From positions 186,001 to 250,000 of the forward strand of contig NZ_JAZGLW010000005.1 in the NCBI RefSeq assembly GCF_036409155.1: a DNA stretch of 64,000 bases. Reading direction: 5' to 3'. A model generated the notes under the pieces. That model did not search any database. It saw only the letters and a list, made by a program, of their open reading frames with translations, and was not told where the DNA came from. Both the position numbers and the translations under genes were made by a program. This document shows, piece after piece, positions 21,294 to 33,750 of the stretch. The stretch is from Mycobacterium sp. 050128. Lineage in GTDB: Bacteria; Actinomycetota; Actinomycetes; Mycobacteriales; Mycobacteriaceae. Each line of letters begins with the position of its first letter. The stretch's first letter is position 1.

Positions 21294-22415
21294 CTAGGCC
21301 TTGTCGTCGTTGTTGCGCGGGAAGCCGCCGCCCTGCGGGAACAGCGGGAACACCACGTCGTCCAGCTTTTCGGCATCGCCGGCGGTCTTGTTGATGGTGG
21401 CGCCCCAGACGTTTCCGTCCGGCGACATCCGCAGCGCCCACGCGTGGGCGTGCGTGTCCTTGCGGACAACGTCGGGCTCACCGGTGACCGCACCCGATTT
21501 CGGATCAAGCCGCACCGCCACCGTCATTTTGGTGTTGACCAGGTTGACCATCACGGTCCCGTCCATCGCCGCGCATCCGGCCACGCCCGGCTTGTCCGGC
21601 CACGTCCACACCGTGGAGACCTCCGAGGCTTTGGTGATGCGTTGCAACCGATCCGCGGTCGGAGTGCGGTCGGCGACGTACAGCGAGCCGTCCACTGGAT
21701 CGACGCACAACCCGCCGCCCGAGCCGACGCCGGACAGTGCGGTGGTTGGTGGCGCCTGACCGACCGTGGTCGGCTGCTCGATACGCAGCACCTTGCCCGC
21801 CAACGACTTCGGATCGGCGGCCATGGCAGGGTTGCCCGCGTCGCCGGTCAGCACCAGCAGCGTGGTCGGGCTGGTGAACAGCAGCGCTCCGCTGTTCCCG
21901 TTGGCGCCCTTGGGAATCCCGGTCAGGATGTCCTTGGGGATATCGCCGTCGGCGATGCGGATGACCCGGTTATCCGTCGGGGTGCTGATGTAGGCGTACA
22001 TCAAGCGGTCCTGGGAGTAGGTCGGCGACAGCACGATATCCATCAAGCCGCCATCCCCGGATCCGTCGACCGGGATGACCAGCTTCACCTTCGGCTCGGC
22101 GCTGACGGAGATCTCCTTGACCGCGCCGGTGGTGCGCTCGGCGACCAATGCGGTTTTGCTGTCGGGCCCCATGATCAGCCCGCTGGTGCTCTCCAGACAG
22201 CCCTGCATCACCCCGGGGGCCGGGCAGGCCTTGGGGAACGGCGTGGGCGGCAGCGGCGGTGGCGGGGGAGGCGTCGAACTCGGCTGCGGCTTGAGTTCGG
22301 GCGCGGTGGTGAACGGCGCGGAGGCGGCGTCGTTGAACCGCGCGCAGCCCGTCGCGACCAGCATGGCCGCGCACAGCGCAGCGAGCCCGCACCGAACCGG
22401 CCACCCCAAACGCAT
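21294..22415 (-). CDS. lppZ: Lipoprotein LppZ (glucose/sorbosone dehydrogenase-like beta-propeller)
   Basis: This 373-residue lipoprotein has a signal peptide ending in LVATGC, with the lipidated cysteine near residue 24. A Pro-rich linker (about 40-60, including a run of prolines) follows. The rest resembles the soluble glucose/sorbosone dehydrogenase propeller, with repeated blade strands such as SGLIMGPDSKTALVAE and MRMSPDGNVWGATI. The length equals that I recall for M. tuberculosis LppZ. The ATG at 22415 gives a normal signal peptide; upstream in-frame codons would add about 67 unrelated residues. It converges with gatB. Enzyme activity is not established from sequence. Confidence 0.85.
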   Translation of the reverse strand: MRLGWPVRCGLAALCAAMLVATGCARFNDAASAPFTTAPELKPQPSSTPPPPPPLPPTPFPKACPAPGVMQGCLESTSGLIMGPDSKTALVAERTTGAVKEISVSAEPKVKLVIPVDGSGDGGLMDIVLSPTYSQDRLMYAYISTPTDNRVIRIADGDIPKDILTGIPKGANGNSGALLFTSPTTLLVLTGDAGNPAMAADPKSLAGKVLRIEQPTTVGQAPPTTALSGVGSGGGLCVDPVDGSLYVADRTPTADRLQRITKASEVSTVWTWPDKPGVAGCAAMDGTVMVNLVNTKMTVAVRLDPKSGAVTGEPDVVRKDTHAHAWALRMSPDGNVWGATINKTAGDAEKLDDVVFPLFPQGGGFPRNNDDKA

Positions 22416-22656
22416 GATCGACAGGCTACGGATAGGGCGGGCACCGGCGCCACAGGCGTGCCCGCGAGGGCGCCGGGACGTCAATCGCATCGCCGGCGGC
22501 GAGGTCGGTTTTTCAGCGCGCGTTGACCATTTCGCAACCCCGCCGAGCCCATTTGGAGTCAATCTCGGCCTGTTTAATGGTCTAGCCGCCGATTGCACCG
22601 CGAAAGCGCCGCTCAAATCCCCAATTCGAGGCCTAAATGCCCTTACCCTGTCACCC

Positions 22657-23499
22657 GTGACCGGTCATTCGAATGACGCATCTTGGCAGCGGCCCGGCGA
22701 AGCTCCGGAGCAGGTAGCGGGACGCCCCGCCGCAGCGCGGTTGGTCGACCCCGAAGATGACCTGACCCCCGTCGGGTATCCGGGCGACTTCGGAACCACT
22801 TCCGTTATCCCCTACCAAGACCCGAATCACATCGCCAGCCCCGCCGGCCCGTCCTACAACGTCCTCGACCAGCAGGAGCCGCTGCCCTACGTGCAGCCCC
22901 AGCCGGCACCGCGTCACTTGGCGGCCGAACCCGCCGAGATCGATCCGAGCGAGGATTACGAACGGCAGCGCGCGATCGGCCGGCGCGGCACCCAGAATCT
23001 CGGTTTGCTGGTGCTGCGGGTCGGCCTCGGGGTGGTGCTCGGCGCGCACGGGCTGCAGAAGCTGTTCGGCTGGTGGGGCGGTCAGGGCCTGACCAGTTTC
23101 AAGAACTCACTGTCCGACGTCGGCTACCAGCATGCCGACATCCTGTCTTACGTCAGCGCCGGCGGCGAGATCGTTTCGGGCGTGCTGCTGGTCCTGGGGT
23201 TGTTCACCCCGATTGCCGCCGCAGGAGCGCTGGCGTTCCTGATCAACGGCATGCTGGCCACCGTGTCGGCGCAACCGCACACGTTCACGTTCTTCCTGCC
23301 GCAGGGCCACGAATACCAGATCACGCTGATCGTGATGGCCGTCGCGGTCGTGCTGAGCGGACCCGGCCGTTACGGCCTGGACGCCAACAGGGGATGGGCG
23401 CACCGGCCCTTCATCGGGTCTTTTGTGGCCCTGCTCGCCGGCATCGCCGCCGGTATCGCGGTGTGGGTGCTGCTCAACGGCGTCAACCCGATCGCCTGA
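22657..23499 (+). CDS. doxX: DoxX-family membrane protein (Rv3005c-type)
   Basis: This 280-residue protein has a hydrophilic N-terminal tail (about 1-108) followed by four predicted membrane helices of the DoxX fold. Landmarks are NLGLLVLRVGLGVVLGAHG, LQKLFGWWGG, GGEIVSGVLLVLGL and FINGMLATV. The M. tuberculosis homologue is reported to join SodA and the thiosulfate transferase SseA in a membrane oxidoreductase complex that handles oxidative stress. GTG at 22657 begins VTGHSNDASWQRP. Codons further upstream would extend into the divergent promoter region of lppZ. Confidence 0.82.
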   Translation: MTGHSNDASWQRPGEAPEQVAGRPAAARLVDPEDDLTPVGYPGDFGTTSVIPYQDPNHIASPAGPSYNVLDQQEPLPYVQPQPAPRHLAAEPAEIDPSEDYERQRAIGRRGTQNLGLLVLRVGLGVVLGAHGLQKLFGWWGGQGLTSFKNSLSDVGYQHADILSYVSAGGEIVSGVLLVLGLFTPIAAAGALAFLINGMLATVSAQPHTFTFFLPQGHEYQITLIVMAVAVVLSGPGRYGLDANRGWAHRPFIGSFVALLAGIAAGIAVWVLLNGVNPIA

Positions 23500-23514
23500 A
23501 CCGGCCGCCAGCGG

Positions 23515-23910
23515 TCACCGGTAGGGATTGGGCACCCGCCCCGCACTGGCCGCCGTCAGCAGCGGCAGTGTCGCGAAAGTGACCGCCGGCAAGCGCAGGT
23601 CCGCGCCGCTCTTGAGCTTCGCGCGTGCCCACGAACCGCGGTGGAAGCGCAGCCCGTCGATGTCGTCCCAGGCGACCGCTTGGCTGTTCACCAGGTTTCG
23701 CACCGTCACACCCCGGTTGTCGGCCACGGTGCGCAGCCGGATGATCAATGCGGACAACAGCACCGGGATCAGCAGCAGTGGGGTCGACAGCGGCCAGGCC
23801 AGCACCGGGATCAGCAGTCCGAGCGTCAGGAATCCCACGGCGAGGTGCGCCATCGGTGAGATCTTGATCACTACGGGCGCGGGTGTTGGGGCTGCAGAAC
23901 CAGAGGCCAC
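23515..23910 (-). CDS. cfp6: Cfp6-like small membrane protein with PH-like domain
   Basis: This protein of up to 131 residues has two adjacent hydrophobic segments (about 20-58, LAVGFLTLGLLIPVLAW and LLLIPVLLSALIIRL). A short bacterial PH-like domain follows, with NRGVTVRNLV, VAWDDIDGLRFHRG and KLKSGADLRLPAV. This is the pattern of the low-molecular-weight protein antigen Cfp6 family. GTG at 23910 gives the full frame. A later start near the first helix would give a shorter protein closer to the homologue. It converges with doxX and is divergent from the ilvB leader. Confidence 0.75.
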   Translation of the reverse strand: MASGSAAPTPAPVVIKISPMAHLAVGFLTLGLLIPVLAWPLSTPLLLIPVLLSALIIRLRTVADNRGVTVRNLVNSQAVAWDDIDGLRFHRGSWARAKLKSGADLRLPAVTFATLPLLTAASAGRVPNPYR

Positions 23911-24041
23911 CCGAGCATCATTTCACCCCGGGTTGCGCCGATGACCGCGTGCCGCCGCGGGTGGCTATCCGCAAGGCCGTGATCGGTGCCCGCCGCACCG
24001 GATTTGACGGTTGAGCAGTGCGAAGGCTACCGTCGGGGGCT

Positions 24042-24104
24042 ATGGAGACCACCGGAAAGCCCGGGCTGCTCGTAGTAATTAGCCGCGCGTTGGTGCGCGA
24101 CTAG
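24042..24104 (+). CDS. ilvB leader peptide (20 residues, branched-chain-rich)
   Basis: A short reading frame encodes METTGKPGLLVVISRALVRD and then stops. Residues 9-13 are Leu-Leu-Val-Val-Ile, and Leu-Val follows shortly after. These are the products of the ilv/leu pathway. It lies about 130 bases before ilvB and is followed by a stem-loop and then a strong terminator. This is the classic layout of a ribosome-mediated attenuator: ribosomes pausing at Leu, Val or Ile codons report shortage of those amino acids. Confidence 0.85.
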   Translation: METTGKPGLLVVISRALVRD

Positions 24105-24141
24105 TTCCTTCAGTATGTGAAGCGATCCGGCACCAACGCGC
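24085..24141 (+). promoter_or_regulatory. ilvB attenuator: leader stem-loop
   Basis: GCGCGTTGGTGC (24085-24096), inside the end of the leader peptide frame, is perfectly complementary over 12 bases to GCACCAACGCGC (24130-24141). A ribosome stalled on the preceding Leu-Val-Ile codons would cover or melt the left arm and so change the folding that leads into the terminator just downstream. The alternative antiterminator pairing is not resolved by eye. Confidence 0.75.
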
Positions 24142-24143
24142 AA

Positions 24144-24176
24144 CCCTCGATCAGCGAGAGCTGACGGGGGTTTTTT
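24144..24176 (+). terminator. Intrinsic terminator of the ilvB attenuator
   Basis: CCCTCG-A-TCAGC pairs with GCTGA-CGGGGG around a GAGA loop, with a single bulged A, and is followed by six T residues. It is one of few clear hairpin-plus-U-tract terminators in this GC-rich window. It sits 58 bases before the ilvB start, so it must be bypassed for the ilvBNC operon to be read. Confidence 0.88.
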
Positions 24177-24233
24177 CGTGCGTATCAACGAAACTTCCAC
24201 AGCCAAATCACGACTAAGAGGACAATCACCAGA

Positions 24234-26102
24234 GTGAGCGCACCCACCAGGTCACAGACACCCAAGTCGCACAATGGCGACGACTGGGCGCCGGGCGCCG
24301 CGGAAGACGCCGCAAAAGTTCCGGCCAAGCAAACGAAACATGTTGCACCACAACAAGTTACCGGCGCTCAGTCGGTAATCCGGTCGTTGGAAGAACTCGA
24401 CGTCGAGATCATCTTCGGGATCCCCGGCGGTGCCGTGCTGCCGGTCTACGACCCGCTGTTCGACTCGAAAAAGCTGCGGCACGTGCTGGTTCGGCACGAG
24501 CAGGGTGCCGGTCACGCGGCAAGTGGCTATGCGCACGCCACCGGCAAGGTCGGCGTCATGATGGCCACGTCGGGGCCCGGCGCCACCAATCTGGTGACCC
24601 CCCTGGCGGATGCGCAGATGGACTCGATCCCCGTCGTCGCGGTCACCGGGCAGGTCGGGCGGTCGCTGATCGGGACCGACGCCTTCCAAGAGGCCGACAT
24701 CTCGGGTATCACCATGCCGATCACCAAGCACAACTTCCTGGTTCGCTCCGGTGATGAGATTCCGCGGGTGATGGCCGAGGCCTTCCACATCGCCGCTTCG
24801 GGGCGGCCGGGAGCGGTGCTCGTCGACATCCCGAAGGACGTGCTGCAGGGTCAGTGCACGTTCAGCTGGCCGCCGAAAATGGATCTGCCCGGTTACAAGC
24901 CGAACACCAAGCCGCACAGCCGGCAGATCCGTGAGGCCGCCAAGCTGGTCGCGCGGGCCCGCAAACCGGTGCTGTACGTCGGCGGCGGCGTCATCCGCGG
25001 CGAGGCGACCGAGCAACTGCGGGATTTGGCTGAGCTGACCGGGATTCCGGTGGTCACCACGCTGATGGCACGGGGTGCCTTCCCGGACAGCCACCGGCAG
25101 AACCTGGGCATGCCGGGCATGCACGGCACGGTGGCAGCGGTGGCGGCGCTGCAACGCAGCGATCTGCTGATCGCGCTGGGCACCCGCTTCGACGACCGGG
25201 TGACCGGAAAGCTCGATTCCTTCGCACCCGAGGCGAAGGTCATCCACGCCGACATCGACCCGGCCGAGATCGGCAAGAACCGAGTCGCCGACGTGCCGAT
25301 CGTGGGCGACGTCAAGAACGTCATCACCGACCTCATCGCGATGCTGCGCCAGTACGAAACCCCGGGCAAGATCGACATGACCGCCTGGTGGGCATATCTG
25401 GACGAGGTGCAGTCGACCTATCCGCTGAGCTACGGCCCGCAGAGCGACGGCAGCCTGAGCCCGGAATACGTGATCGAGCAGCTCGGCAAGATCGCCGGGC
25501 CCGACGCGATCTACGTCGCCGGCGTGGGGCAGCACCAGATGTGGGCGGCCCAGTTCATCTCCTACGAGAAGCCGCGCACCTGGCTCAACTCCGGCGGGCT
25601 GGGCACCATGGGCTTCGCCATCCCAGCGGCCATGGGCGCCAAGGTCGCTCGCCCCGAGGCCGAGGTCTGGGCGATCGACGGTGATGGGTGCTTCCAGATG
25701 ACCAATCAGGAGTTGGCCACCTGCGCGATCGAGCGCGTGCCGATCAAGGTGGCGCTGATCAACAACGGCAACCTGGGCATGGTGCGGCAGTGGCAGAGCC
25801 TGTTCTACGAGGAGCGCTACTCGCAGACCGACCTGGCCACGCACTCGCACCGCATCCCGGACTTTGTGAAGCTGGCCGAGGCCCTGGGTTGTGTCGGAAT
25901 CCGTTGTGAGCGTGAGGAAGACGTCATCGACGCGATCAACCAGGCGCGCGCGATCAACGACCGCCCAGTGGTGATCGACTTCATCGTCGGCGCGGATGCA
26001 CAGGTGTGGCCAATGGTGGCCGCCGGAACGAGCAACGACGAGATTCAGCACGCCCGCGGAATTCGGCCGCTGTTCGACGACGAAACCGAAGGGCACGCCT
26101 AG
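24234..26102 (+). CDS. ilvB: Acetolactate synthase large subunit
   Basis: This is the catalytic subunit (622 residues) of acetohydroxyacid synthase, the thiamine-diphosphate enzyme that makes 2-acetolactate or 2-aceto-2-hydroxybutyrate for Val, Leu and Ile synthesis. The activating glutamate is in [11 protein letters not shown] (about E89). The ThDP-binding motif starts at GDGCFQM (about residue 482) and ends with [11 protein letters not shown]. An extra hydrophilic N-terminal tail of about 45 residues precedes the conserved start [18 protein letters not shown] at 24234 has AAGAGGA upstream. It heads the ilvB-ilvN-ilvC operon, under the attenuator. Confidence 0.97.
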   Translation: MSAPTRSQTPKSHNGDDWAPGAAEDAAKVPAKQTKHVAPQQVTGAQSVIRSLEELDVEIIFGIPGGAVLPVYDPLFDSKKLRHVLVRHEQGAGHAASGYAHATGKVGVMMATSGPGATNLVTPLADAQMDSIPVVAVTGQVGRSLIGTDAFQEADISGITMPITKHNFLVRSGDEIPRVMAEAFHIAASGRPGAVLVDIPKDVLQGQCTFSWPPKMDLPGYKPNTKPHSRQIREAAKLVARARKPVLYVGGGVIRGEATEQLRDLAELTGIPVVTTLMARGAFPDSHRQNLGMPGMHGTVAAVAALQRSDLLIALGTRFDDRVTGKLDSFAPEAKVIHADIDPAEIGKNRVADVPIVGDVKNVITDLIAMLRQYETPGKIDMTAWWAYLDEVQSTYPLSYGPQSDGSLSPEYVIEQLGKIAGPDAIYVAGVGQHQMWAAQFISYEKPRTWLNSGGLGTMGFAIPAAMGAKVARPEAEVWAIDGDGCFQMTNQELATCAIERVPIKVALINNGNLGMVRQWQSLFYEERYSQTDLATHSHRIPDFVKLAEALGCVGIRCEREEDVIDAINQARAINDRPVVIDFIVGADAQVWPMVAAGTSNDEIQHARGIRPLFDDETEGHA

Positions 26103-26186
26103 ATGTACGCCGACGACGATGCAGTGGGGGCGCCCCCAGCCGCCGAGCGGCGAGGGGGACGTAGCGATGAGAAGGAGCGGCGCTAG
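26103..26186 (+). repeat. MIRU-like short interspersed element between ilvB and ilvN
   Basis: An 84-base segment separates the ilvB stop from the ilvN start. TAGATGTACGCC occurs at 26100-26111 and again at 26184-26195, so the element is bounded by a 12-base direct repeat that includes the ilvB stop and the start of ilvN. The segment is an open frame of 27 codons ending in TAG. Its 3' part, GTAGCGATGAGAAGGAGCGG, supplies the AGAAGGAG ribosome-binding site of ilvN. A related sequence separates recG from the HNH nuclease gene. Small insertions that keep reading coupled between operon genes are typical of mycobacterial interspersed repeats. Confidence 0.7.
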
Positions 26187-27750
<1,564 letters not shown>

Positions 27751-27819
27751 TTCTTTCGCTCCGAACGCCCGCCTGGCCGGGCGCGCGGCCTCCCGCGCCC
27801 GCCTGGCCGGGCATCGGGC

Positions 27820-28419
27820 CTACTTCGTCAGTCGATCCGCCACCGACACCACCCGGCGGGCCAGGTGGTCCAACGCGTTGCCGGTGACGTCGCCGATGTC
27901 CTCGATGTTGTCGTGCGTGGTGACCAGGCTGGCCCCGTAGGGGTTGCCGTCGACGAACTTGCACGGATCGGTGTAGCCCGGCGGCACCAGGATCCCGCCG
28001 AAGTGCATCAGCGTGAGGTACAGCGCGACGAGCGTGGTCTCCTGACCGCCGTGCACGGTGTTCGAGGATGTGAAGCCCGCGTACACCTTGTCGGCCAGCT
28101 TGCCGTCGGCCCACAGCCCGCCGAGCGAGTCCAGGAAGTTCCGCAGCTGCGACGCCGGTGAACCGAACCGGGTGGGCGAGCCGAAGATCACGGCGTCGGC
28201 CCACACGATGTCGTCGCCGGTGGCCGCGGGCAGCTCCTTGGTGGCGTCGTAGTTCGCCGTCCAGGCGGGGTTCTGCGCGAAGGATTCCGGATCGCGCGTC
28301 TCGGCGACGGGACGCACCCGGACCTCGGCGCCGGCGGCCCGCCCCGCCGCGGCGACACGGTTGGCCATCGTGGTGCCGTGGCCGGTGGCCGAGTAGTAGA
28401 TGATCGCGAGTTTGGTCAC
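27820..28419 (-). CDS. WrbA-type NAD(P)H:quinone oxidoreductase
   Basis: This 199-residue flavodoxin-fold protein resembles WrbA, an FMN enzyme that reduces quinones by two electrons. The FMN phosphate loop is YYSATGHGTTMA (about 8-19). The central SPTRFGSPASQLRNFLD and the late segment LVPPGY with YGAS are typical of the family. GTG at 28419 lies 4 bases after the stop of the FAD oxidoreductase gene, so the two form an operon. It converges with ilvC. The 69 bases between them hold two copies of CGCCCGCCTGGCCGGGC, which may act as a weak bidirectional terminator. Confidence 0.88.
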   Translation of the reverse strand: MTKLAIIYYSATGHGTTMANRVAAAGRAAGAEVRVRPVAETRDPESFAQNPAWTANYDATKELPAATGDDIVWADAVIFGSPTRFGSPASQLRNFLDSLGGLWADGKLADKVYAGFTSSNTVHGGQETTLVALYLTLMHFGGILVPPGYTDPCKFVDGNPYGASLVTTHDNIEDIGDVTGNALDHLARRVVSVADRLTK

Positions 28420-28423
28420 GCGA

Positions 28424-29878
28424 TCAGCGTAGGCCCGGCAGCGGCCCCAAAAAGGGCATCTCGGCGATGCCGAACTCGCGGCGCAGCAGGCTACGCGCGG
28501 CGAAGTAACCGGCCATGCCGTGCACGCCGCCGCCCGGCGGGGTGGCCGCCGAACACAGGTACGCCTTGGGAATCGGTGTGCGCCAAGGGTCTAACCGCGG
28601 GGTGGGGCCGACGATCGCGCGCCATGCCGAATTTGCGCCCATCCCGATGTCGCCGCCGACGTAGTTGGCGTTGTGGTCGCTCAGCTGGGCGGCGGGTATC
28701 GCGCGGGCGGCGACCACGACGTCGCGAAAGCCGGGGGCGAACCGCTCGATGGTCGCGGTGACGGCCTCGGTCGCATCGAGGGTCGAACCCGACGGGACGT
28801 GTGCATACGTCCAGAACGGGCGGCGACCCTGGTGGTCGATGCGGCCGGGATCGGCGATGTGCGGTGCGGCGGCCAGCACCATCGGCCACTGCGCGTGCCG
28901 GCCGGCCGCGATCTCCTTTTCGGCCAGCGCCATCTGCTCCCGGCTGCCGCCGAGATGCAGGGTAGGAGCCTGGTTCAGCCGCGGATCCGACCACGGGATC
29001 TCGTCGCCGAGCACGAAGTCGACCTTGGCGACCCCGGGCCCATAACGGTAGCGGCGCAATGCTTTTGCGTAGCGTTCCGGTAGCGCTGCACCGTATATCC
29101 GCAGCAGCGCGGTCGGTGCCGTATCGAACACGACGACCGAGGCCGGCGGCCCAGGCGGGGAAGTGATTTCGACGCCGGTGGTCACCTCGCCGCCGTGGGC
29201 GCGCAGGTCGGCGAGCAGCGCGTCGGTGATCGCCTGGCTGCCGCCCACCGGGATCGGCCAGCCGACCGCATGGCCGAGCGTCGCCAGCATCATCCCGGCC
29301 CCGGCCGCCGTCAAGGACGGCATCCGCGAAAGCACATGAGCGGCAACGCCGGTGAACAATGCGCGGCCGTCGTCACCGCCCAACGAGCCCCACGCCGGCG
29401 TGCCCTGAGTCAGCATCCGCAGCCCCAGGCGCAGCGCAGCGGGCAACGACGGGGGCGCCGAACGTTTGTCGCCGAGCAGCAGTGCCACGACGTCTTGCCA
29501 GTCGGTCACCAGCGGGCCCAGTAGCCGCCGCCAGGACGCACCGTCGGACAACTCGGCACAGGTGCGCTCAAGGTCGCGGTAGGCGATCGCCGCGGGCCGG
29601 CCCGGTAGTGGGTTGCCGTAGGCGATGTCGCAGACCTCCAGCTGCACGCCGCGCGCGGGCAGGTCGAACTCCGCGAAGAAGGGCGACGCCAGCGCCAGCG
29701 GATGCACCGCCGAGCAGATGTCGTGTTCGACTCCGGGAAATTCTGGGTCGGCCAGGGTGCGGGCACCGCCGCCCAAAGTGGGCTGCGCCTCGACGACCTG
29801 CACTTTGAGTCCGGCGCGGGCGCAGATCACGGCCGCCGAAAGCCCGTTGGGTCCGCTGCCGACGACGATGACGTCCAT
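28424..29878 (-). CDS. Phytoene-dehydrogenase-like FAD oxidoreductase (Rv2997-type)
   Basis: This 484-residue flavoprotein belongs to the phytoene desaturase/amine oxidase superfamily. The N-terminal FAD-binding motif is VIVVGSGPNGLSAAVICARAG followed by VVEAQPTLGGGARTL. The C-terminal part has the second FAD contact in GVHGMAGYFAAR. No carotenoid synthesis genes are nearby, so a desaturase role for carotenoids is not supported. The M. tuberculosis homologue is likewise an uncharacterised dehydrogenase. The ATG at 29878 starts right before the dinucleotide-binding strand. It is divergent from serA and followed by the quinone reductase gene. Confidence 0.85.
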   Translation of the reverse strand: MDVIVVGSGPNGLSAAVICARAGLKVQVVEAQPTLGGGARTLADPEFPGVEHDICSAVHPLALASPFFAEFDLPARGVQLEVCDIAYGNPLPGRPAAIAYRDLERTCAELSDGASWRRLLGPLVTDWQDVVALLLGDKRSAPPSLPAALRLGLRMLTQGTPAWGSLGGDDGRALFTGVAAHVLSRMPSLTAAGAGMMLATLGHAVGWPIPVGGSQAITDALLADLRAHGGEVTTGVEITSPPGPPASVVVFDTAPTALLRIYGAALPERYAKALRRYRYGPGVAKVDFVLGDEIPWSDPRLNQAPTLHLGGSREQMALAEKEIAAGRHAQWPMVLAAAPHIADPGRIDHQGRRPFWTYAHVPSGSTLDATEAVTATIERFAPGFRDVVVAARAIPAAQLSDHNANYVGGDIGMGANSAWRAIVGPTPRLDPWRTPIPKAYLCSAATPPGGGVHGMAGYFAARSLLRREFGIAEMPFLGPLPGLR

Positions 29879-29919
29879 CGGACAATTACAGCCCAGACGC
29901 CGGCCTATAACCTGATCGG

Positions 29920-31502
29920 GTGAACTTGCCTGTTGTGTTAATCGCCGACAAACTCGCTCAATCAACTGTCGCCGCCCTGGGCGACCAGGTCGAGGTGCGC
30001 TGGGTAGACGGTCCGGATCGGGAGAAGCTGCTGGCAGCGGTGCCCGAGGCCGACGCGCTGCTGGTGCGTTCCGCGACCACCGTCGACGCCGATGTACTCG
30101 CGGCCGCCCCCAAACTCAAGATCGTCGCCCGCGCCGGGGTGGGTCTGGACAACGTCGACGTCGACGCGGCCACCGCGCGCGGCGTCCTGGTGGTCAACGC
30201 CCCGACGTCGAACATCCACAGCGCCGCCGAGCATGCGCTGGCGCTGTTGCTGTCGGCGGCCCGGCAGATCCCGGCGGCCGACGCGTCGCTGCGCGAACAC
30301 GCCTGGAAGCGGTCGTCCTTCAACGGCACCGAGATTTTCGGCAAGACCGTCGGAGTGGTGGGGCTGGGGCGGATCGGCCAGCTGGTGGCCCAGCGGATCG
30401 CCGCGTTCGGCACCCACATCGTGGCCTACGACCCGTACGTCTCGCCGGCCCGTGCGGCGCAGCTCGGCATCGAATTGCTTTCCCTCGATGACCTGTTGGC
30501 CCGTGCCGACTTCATCTCGGTGCACCTGCCCAAGACCGCCGAGACGGCGGGTCTGATCGACAAGGAGGCGCTGGCCAAGACCAAGCCCGGCGTCATCATC
30601 GTCAATGCCGCGCGCGGCGGCCTGGTGGACGAGGCCGCGCTGGCCGAGGCGATCACCAGCGGACATGTGCGTGCGGCCGGGCTCGACGTGTACTCCAAGG
30701 AGCCGTGCACCGACAGCCCGCTGTTCGAGCTGCCGCAGGTGGTGGTGACGCCGCACCTGGGCGCGTCCACCACCGAGGCGCAGGACCGGGCCGGCACGGA
30801 TGTCGCCGAAAGCGTGCGGCTGGCGCTGGCGGGGGAGTTCGTGCCCGACGCGGTCAACGTCGGCGGCGGCGTGGTCAACGAGGAGGTGGCGCCCTGGCTG
30901 GACCTGGCGCGCAAGCTCGGGGTGCTGGCCGCCGCGCTGGCCGATGGCCTGCCGGCGTCGCTGTCGGTTCAGGTCCGCGGCGAGCTGGCGGCCGAAGACG
31001 TTGAGGTGCTGAAGCTTTCGGTCCTGCGCGGTCTGTTCTCGGCGATCATCGAGGACCCGGTCACGTTCGTCAACGCGCCGGCGTTGGCTGCCGAGCGCGG
31101 CGTGACCGCCGAAATCAGCACGGCCACCGAGAGTCCCAACCATCGCAGCGTGCTGGACGTGCGCGCCGTCGCCCACGACGGCTCGAGCGTCAACGTCGCC
31201 GGCACGCTGTCGGGTCCGCAGTTGGTCGAGAAGGTCGTTCAGATCAACGGCCGCAACTTCGACCTGCGCGCTCAGGGCAAGAACCTGGTGATCAACTACA
31301 TCGATCAGCCCGGAGCGCTGGGCAAGATAGGTACCCTGCTGGGTGCGGCCGGGGTGAACATCCAAGCCGCCCAGCTCTCCGAGGACGCCGAGGGTCCGAG
31401 CGCGACGATCCTGCTGCGGCTCGACCAGGACGTGCCCGCCGACGTGCGCTCGGCGATCTCGCAGGCGGTCGGCGCCAACAAGCTGGAAGTGGTTGATCTG
31501 TC

Positions 31503-31506
<4 letters not shown>
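29920..31506 (+). CDS. serA: D-3-phosphoglycerate dehydrogenase
   Basis: SerA (528 residues) catalyses the first step of serine synthesis, oxidation of 3-phosphoglycerate with NAD+. It is the long type-1 form: a substrate domain, a Rossmann domain with [13 protein letters not shown] (about 147-159), catalytic residues in [10 protein letters not shown] and [12 protein letters not shown] (Arg, Glu and His), an intervening domain (about 320-450), and a C-terminal ACT domain ([16 protein letters not shown]) for serine feedback. The start is GTG at 29920. The stop overlaps the GTG of leuB, so the two genes form an operon. Confidence 0.97.
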
Positions 31507-32513
<1,007 letters not shown>

Positions 32514-33750
32514 CTGCTGCCCTGGATTCCAGGCCCGGCGGCAACAGCTTGGCCGGCACCAACGGTATTGCCGCCAAAGGAAACAACCCGCACAATGCCC
32601 AGGCGGTTGGATATTTGGCCGCCTCGATCAGCACACCGAACAGCGGGGCGCCCGCGGCCGCGATCAGGCGCTGGGTGGTGTTCTGGATTCCCAGCGCCCG
32701 TCCGCTCCAGAAGGGCCCGGCGAATTCGGTGATCGCCGTTGCCTCCAATCCGTTGTCGAGCACCGCGATCACCGAGACGACGATCATCACCGGCACTTCG
32801 AAACCCCAGTCGCCGTCGTCGGCGAGCGTGAGCAGCAACAAGCTCAACGTCGCGGCGACGGCGATGATGCGCACCGGGCGCATCCTGGAGCCCACCCGGT
32901 CCGACCACCGGCCGACCGCGACGCGGCCCAGCGCCCCAAGGACCTGCGAGAGGGTAATCACACCGCCGGCTTCGGCGACGGTCCAGCCATGGTGCCTCAT
33001 CAACCACACCAGCATGAACGTCACGGTCACGGTCTGCGGCATCATCAGCAGGCCGGCCACCGCGTGGATTCGCCACAGCGTCAGTGACTCCCGGTACGGG
33101 CTGGCCAATTCTTGCGGGGTAGCGACTTTGCGGTGTTTGCGCGGCGGGTCGACGATCCCGATCGCGCTGGTTACGGCGGCTGCCGAGCAGGCGATCGCCG
33201 GAAACATCAGCCCGCCCTGCAGGCCGTGTTGGGCTAGCTCGGGCATCACCAGTGCGCCCGCGGCAATACCCAATGGCGCGGCGGTCTGGCGGATGCCCAT
33301 CGCCAGGCCGCGCTGGTGCGCCGGGAACCACGCCGACACCAGCCGGCCCCCGGCGGCGTTACAACTGGCTGCCGCCATGCCGCCCAGAAACAGGTAGGCG
33401 CCGACCACGACGAGCGCGTGGGCCGACGCGGCGGCATAAGCCGCTGCCGCGGTGAGCGCCGAGCCCAACGTCAGCACCACCCGCTCGCCGACGCGGTCGA
33501 GCACATAGCCCCACCCGATCAACGTCGTGACCATGCCCCAGCTGGGCATCGATGACAACAGACTGGCCTGGGTCAGCGGAATTCCGCGGTCGGCCTCGAG
33601 TTCGGGGATCAAGAACGCAACGCCGTTGACGAACAGGAACGAACTCGCCGTTGCCCACAGCGCGATGATGAGGATTCGCCAGCGTTTGACGTCGCTGCGT
33701 TGGCCCGTGACTTCCGGGTCCGTGGGCATTCCTCATCGTGGCATATGCAT

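Noticed and set aside
22075..22656. Upstream extension of doxX
   Set aside because: It runs antisense through lppZ and lacks similarity; GTG at 22657 gives a normal protein.
27751..27819. Repeat CGCCCGCCTGGCCGGGC between ilvC and the quinone reductase gene as a mobile element
   Set aside because: Only two short copies of a GC-rich hairpin between convergent genes are seen, better explained as a terminator region.
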